Assembly (NCBI RefSeq): GCF_900105415.1
Contig: NZ_FNSM01000001.1
Coordinates: 4,430,501-4,494,500 of the forward strand
Source of the DNA: Streptomyces sp. TLI_105
Lineage (GTDB): Bacteria; Actinomycetota; Actinomycetes; Streptomycetales; Streptomycetaceae
Direction of reading: 5' to 3'
Length of the DNA: 64,000 bases
Position numbers and translations under genes: made by a program. This document shows positions 60,837-64,000 of the stretch, one piece after another. The notes below the pieces were generated by a model that saw only the letters and a program-made list of their open reading frames with translations, had not been told where the DNA came from and did no database searches. Within the stretch, counting starts at the first letter, position 1. The number at the start of each line of letters is the position of its first letter.

Positions 60837-63255
60837 GGAGGCGGACCGCGCCGCGCTTGTGGAGCGGATCGTTGCCGTTGCCGCACTTCGGGGACTGGAT
60901 GCAGGAGGGGCAGCCCGCCTCGCACTCGCAGGAGGCGATGGCCTCCCGGGTGGCCGTCAGCCAGGCGCGGGCGGTGCGGAAGGCGCGCTCGGCGAAGCCC
61001 GCGCCGCCCGGGTGCCCGTCGTACACGAAGACGGTGGGCAGCAGGGTGTCGGGATGGAGCGGTACGGAGACGCCGCCGATGTCCCAGCGGTCGCAGGTGG
61101 CGAAGAGCGGCAACATGCCGATGGAGGCGTGCTCGGCGGCGTGCAGGGCGCCGCCGAGGATCTCCGGATCGATCCGGGCGGCGTCGAGCTGGTCCTCGGT
61201 GACCGTCCACCACACGGCCCGGGTGCGCAGGGTGCGGGGCGGCAGGTCGAGCTTGGTCTCGCCGAGCACCTCGCCGGTGATCAGACGGCGGCGGAGGAAG
61301 GAGACGACCTGGTTGGTGACCTCGACGGAGCCGTAGCAGAGGCGGCCGGCTCCCCAGGGGATCTCGGTGTCGGTCTCGAGGACGGTGATGGAGGTGGTGT
61401 CGCGGGCGGTGGTGGAGTACGGGGGGACGGCCTCCTCGACGAGGGCCACGGAGTCCTTGAGGTCGAGCTCCCGGACCAGATAGGTGCGGCCCTGGTGGAG
61501 GTGGACGGCGCCCTCGTGGACGGCGGTGTGGGAGGCGGCCTCGTCGACGGTGCCGAGGAGGCGGCCGGTGCCGGCCTCCACGATCCGGACGGGACTGCCG
61601 CCGCCGCCCCGGATGTCGGTGAGGTCGGCGGCCCGCTCGCGGCGGGTCCAGTACCAGCCGGTGGAGCGGCGGCGCAGCAGACCGGCCCCTTCCAGCTGGG
61701 GCAGCAGGCCGGGCGCGGCCGGGCCGAAGAGGGCCAGGTCCGGCTCGGTCAGCGGGAGCTCCGCGGCGGCGGCGCACAGGTGGGGGGCGAGGACGTAGGG
61801 GTTGTCGGGGTCCAGGACGGTCGTCTCGACCGGCTGCTCGAAGATCGCCTCCGGGTGGTGGACGAGGAAGGTGTCCAGCGGATCGTCCCGGGCCACCATG
61901 ATCGCGAGGGCGCCCTCGCCGGAGCGGCCGGCACGGCCCGCCTGCTGCCACAGGGAGGCCCGGGTGCCCGGGTAGCCGGCGATCAGGACGGCGTCCAGGC
62001 CGGAGACGTCCACGCCCAGCTCCAGGGCGGTCGTGGCGGCCAGGCCGAGGAGCTCGCCGGAGTGCAGGGCCCGCTCCAGAGCGCGGCGCTCCTCGGGCAG
62101 ATAGCCGCCCCGGTAGGCGGCGACGCGGCGGGCGAGCGCGTGATCGGTCTCGGCCAGCCGTTCCTGGGCGATCACCGAGATCAGCTCGGCGCCGCGCCGG
62201 GAGCGGACGAAGGCGACCGAGCGGACGCCCTGCCTGGTCAGGTCGGTCAGCAGGTCCGCGGTCTCGGCGGTGGCGGTGCGGCGCACGGGCGCGCCGCGCT
62301 CGCCGTGCAGCTCGGTCAGTGGCGGTTCCCAGAGGGCGAAGACCAGCTCGCCGCGCGGGGAGGCGTCGTCGGAGACCTCGGTGACCGGCAGGCCGGTGAG
62401 GCGGCCGGCGGCCCGGGCCGGTTCGGCGGAGGTGGCCGAGGCGAGGAGGAAGACCGGTTCGGAGCCGTACCGGGCGCAGACGCGGCGCAGGCGGCGCAGC
62501 ACCTGGGCGACGTGGGAGCCGAAGACGCCCCGGTAGGTGTGGCACTCGTCGATCACGACGTAGCGCAGGGAGCGTAGGAAGGAGGACCACCTGGGGTGGG
62601 AGGGGAGCATGCTCCGGTGCAGCATGTCGGGGTTGGTCAGCACGTAGTTCGCGTACTGCCGGACCCACTCGCGTTCCTCGAACGGCGTATCGCCGTCGTA
62701 GACGGCGGGACGGACCCGGTTGCCGAGCGGGGCGGCCAGTTCCCGTACGGCGCGTCGCTGGTCGGCCGCGAGGGCCTTGGTGGGGGCGAGGTAGAGGGCG
62801 GTGGTGCCGCGGCCGTTCGGGGCCTCCGAGCCGTCCAGGAGGGTGCTGAGGACGGGGGCGAGGTAGGCGAGCGACTTGCCCGAGGCGGTGCCGGTGGCGA
62901 TCACCACGGACTCGCCGTCCAGGGCGTGCTCCGCGGCCTTCGCCTGGTGGGCCCAGGGGTGCTCGATCCCGGCCTCCTGGATCGCCGCGATCACTTCCGG
63001 TCGGATGCGGTGCGGCCAGACGGCATGCCGGCCCTCCCGGGCGGGCATGTGCTCCGTATGAGTGATGCGCGCAGCCCGGCTCTCGCCCGAGGAGAGCCGG
63101 TCGAGGATCATGCCGGGAGAGGGGCGGCTGCCCGTTTCCCCGGCCCGACGACGGGGGCGGTGATTCTTGGCCATCGGCACCGAGTGTGTCACTGCCATGA
63201 CGGACAATGCTTCCAAGGCGTCGTGCATGGCTGCTGGTAAGTGATTGAATGCCAT
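60790..63255 (-). CDS. DEAD/DEAH helicase with DUF1998 zinc region (MrfA type)
   Basis: 821 residues. ATGTASGKSLAYL is Walker A, YVVIDECHTYRG the DECH box, LLASATSAEP motif III and QQAGRAGRSGEGA motif VI. The C-terminal DUF1998 region ends in CECEAGCPSCIQSPKCGNGN, a four- or five-cysteine cluster. This is the architecture of MrfA/Hrq1-like 3'-5' helicases that act in repair of mitomycin-type DNA damage. ATG 63255 is the longest start; ATGs at codons 10, 20 and 28 are possible and no Shine-Dalgarno decides. Counterpart of Rv3649; divergent from bldG with 80 bp between starts. Confidence 0.92.
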   Translation of the reverse strand: MAFNHLPAAMHDALEALSVMAVTHSVPMAKNHRPRRRAGETGSRPSPGMILDRLSSGESRAARITHTEHMPAREGRHAVWPHRIRPEVIAAIQEAGIEHPWAHQAKAAEHALDGESVVIATGTASGKSLAYLAPVLSTLLDGSEAPNGRGTTALYLAPTKALAADQRRAVRELAAPLGNRVRPAVYDGDTPFEEREWVRQYANYVLTNPDMLHRSMLPSHPRWSSFLRSLRYVVIDECHTYRGVFGSHVAQVLRRLRRVCARYGSEPVFLLASATSAEPARAAGRLTGLPVTEVSDDASPRGELVFALWEPPLTELHGERGAPVRRTATAETADLLTDLTRQGVRSVAFVRSRRGAELISVIAQERLAETDHALARRVAAYRGGYLPEERRALERALHSGELLGLAATTALELGVDVSGLDAVLIAGYPGTRASLWQQAGRAGRSGEGALAIMVARDDPLDTFLVHHPEAIFEQPVETTVLDPDNPYVLAPHLCAAAAELPLTEPDLALFGPAAPGLLPQLEGAGLLRRRSTGWYWTRRERAADLTDIRGGGGSPVRIVEAGTGRLLGTVDEAASHTAVHEGAVHLHQGRTYLVRELDLKDSVALVEEAVPPYSTTARDTTSITVLETDTEIPWGAGRLCYGSVEVTNQVVSFLRRRLITGEVLGETKLDLPPRTLRTRAVWWTVTEDQLDAARIDPEILGGALHAAEHASIGMLPLFATCDRWDIGGVSVPLHPDTLLPTVFVYDGHPGGAGFAERAFRTARAWLTATREAIASCECEAGCPSCIQSPKCGNGNDPLHKRGAVRLLTELLREAPEDPPAT

Positions 63256-63335
63256 CGCGGCTGGCGTTCCGTTCCTCGGCTCCGCCCCGGAGACCCGAGG
63301 GGACGATCGCCCGATAGCAAGGTGCTGGAGGATCC

Positions 63336-63689
63336 GTGGACCTGTCCCTGTCGACTCGCAATGTGTCCGGCGCTGGTGGTGACCGTACGGTCGTCGAGGT
63401 CGGTGGCGAGATTGATGTGTATACCGCGCCCAAGCTGCGCGAGCAGTTGGTCGAGTTGGTGAACGACGGCAGCTACCACCTGGTCGTCGACATGGAGGGC
63501 GTGGACTTCCTCGACTCCACCGGCCTCGGTGTGCTCGTCGGCGGCCTGAAGCGCGTTCGCGCGCATGAGGGCTCGCTGCGTCTGGTCTGCAACCAGGAGC
63601 GCATTCTGAAGATTTTCCGGATCACGGGCCTCACCAAGGTGTTCCCGATCCACACCTCGGTCGACGAGGCCGTCAACGCCGTCGACTGA
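63336..63689 (+). CDS. bldG: anti-sigma factor antagonist BldG
   Basis: 117 residues. STAS domain with [43 protein letters not shown] and [21 protein letters not shown] (in pieces). The phosphorylated serine is Ser61 in DSTGLG; the S. coelicolor protein has it at 57, and the difference is a four-residue insertion near residues 11-14. BldG is needed for aerial mycelium and antibiotic production and is controlled by phosphorylation. GGAGG five bases before GTG 63336. The next gene encodes the partner anti-sigma factor. Confidence 0.96.
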   Translation: MDLSLSTRNVSGAGGDRTVVEVGGEIDVYTAPKLREQLVELVNDGSYHLVVDMEGVDFLDSTGLGVLVGGLKRVRAHEGSLRLVCNQERILKIFRITGLTKVFPIHTSVDEAVNAVD

Positions 63690-63704
63690 GCCCAGGGGGT
63701 TCGC

Positions 63705-64000
63705 ATGGCCACCGTTGAACTCCGCTTCAGCGCTCAGCCGGAGCACGTCCGCACGGCCCGCCTGGTGGCGGCCGCGGTCGCGCGTCGGGCGGGTGTGGAC
63801 GACGCGGTCCTCGACGAGGTGCGTCTCGCTGTGGGTGAGGCCTGTTCGCGTGCGGTCGGGCTGCATCGGAGCAACGACGTCACGACCCCCATCCGGGTCG
63901 TCCTGACCGAGGAGGAGAAGTCGTTCTCCATCGAGGTCGGTGACGAGGTGCCGGGCGCGGGGGTGGCGGCGGCCGATGCGGCCGGTGTCCCCGGCGCGCG
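63705..64000 (+). CDS. anti-sigma factor (HATPase_c, BldG partner), 3' end outside window
   Basis: 98 codons are visible. TVELRFSAQPEHVRTARLVAAAVARRAG starts a GHKL-type domain, and LDEVRLAVGEACSRAVGLH is the N-box where the Glu/Asn coordinate Mg-ATP. It is the positional equivalent of S. coelicolor SCO3548, which interacts with BldG. AGGGGG lies six bases before ATG 63705, 15 bp after the bldG stop, so the two are co-transcribed. Confidence 0.9.
   Translation, partial: MATVELRFSAQPEHVRTARLVAAAVARRAGVDDAVLDEVRLAVGEACSRAVGLHRSNDVTTPIRVVLTEEEKSFSIEVGDEVPGAGVAAADAAGVPGA

Noticed and set aside
60194..63433. A 1079-codon reverse open frame
   Set aside because: It is an out-of-frame shadow of the helicase gene on the same strand; the 821-codon frame has all helicase motifs.

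Overview
The window is about 72% GC, with strong G/C bias at third codon positions, many GTG starts and many start/stop overlaps. It carries markers of the genus Streptomyces: WblA, BldG with its partner anti-sigma factor, an XRE/DUF397 pair, a two-domain Lrp regulator and a SigE-type sigma factor. It is an ordinary chromosomal core segment. I see no insertion sequence, prophage, CRISPR array or rRNA. The only RNA gene I can support is one tRNA-Pro(CGG).

Layout. 1-9.5 kb: a membrane-anchored PstS-like protein, a quinone-oxidoreductase-like enzyme, an azoreductase behind a SoxR-type operator, an XRE/DUF397 pair with a prim-pol-like neighbour, a class III aminotransferase and a GntR regulator. 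9.5-17 kb: SLATT membrane protein, then ybaB-recR-DUF5063, lysC-asd, and a sigma factor with a probable membrane partner. 17-27 kb: SURF1, an S9 peptidase, a methyltransferase, a double-domain Lrp regulator with a divergent TPR protein, a tail-anchored Ser/Thr kinase, a glycosyltransferase, an AhpD-like protein and the tRNA. 27-48 kb: metallophosphoesterase, YqeY, a bifunctional PBP, wblA, twin ArsA-type ATPases, DUF4177-RidA, Nudix-MBL, an SPFH protein, crp, nth, a CoA-type Nudix, MarP, epoxide hydrolase with a holin-like protein, nhaA and acs. 48-55 kb: a SulP-STAS-carbonic anhydrase fusion, a deacetylase-like lipoprotein, a MinD-like ATPase divergent from a degenerate Fic protein, and a HAD phosphatase. 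55-64 kb: a Tad pilus operon (ssd-tadA-tadB-tadC-flp-tadE-tadG-like), an MrfA-type helicase, bldG and a truncated anti-sigma gene.

From memory, gene content and order from about 27 to 63 kb match the Mycobacterium tuberculosis segment Rv3683 down to Rv3649 (MPPE, ponA2, whiB4, Rv3680/3679, Rv3678A/3678c, Rv3677c, crp, nth, Nudix, marP, ephE, acs, serB-like, Tad genes, helicase). This is therefore an old actinobacterial block into which Streptomyces has added nhaA, the SulP fusion, the deacetylase and the MinD/Fic pair.

The points most worth checking are: tandem repeats that start inside the last codons of at least five genes and carry decayed copies of the stop codon; an aspartate-semialdehyde-dehydrogenase homologue beside lysC that has lost the catalytic cysteine; a degenerate Fic protein paired with a MinD-like ATPase; a SoxR-type box inside a larger perfect inverted repeat; DnaA-box-like motifs in front of the pilus operon; and about ten genes with a -10 box 6-8 nt before the start codon and no Shine-Dalgarno sequence, implying leaderless mRNAs.
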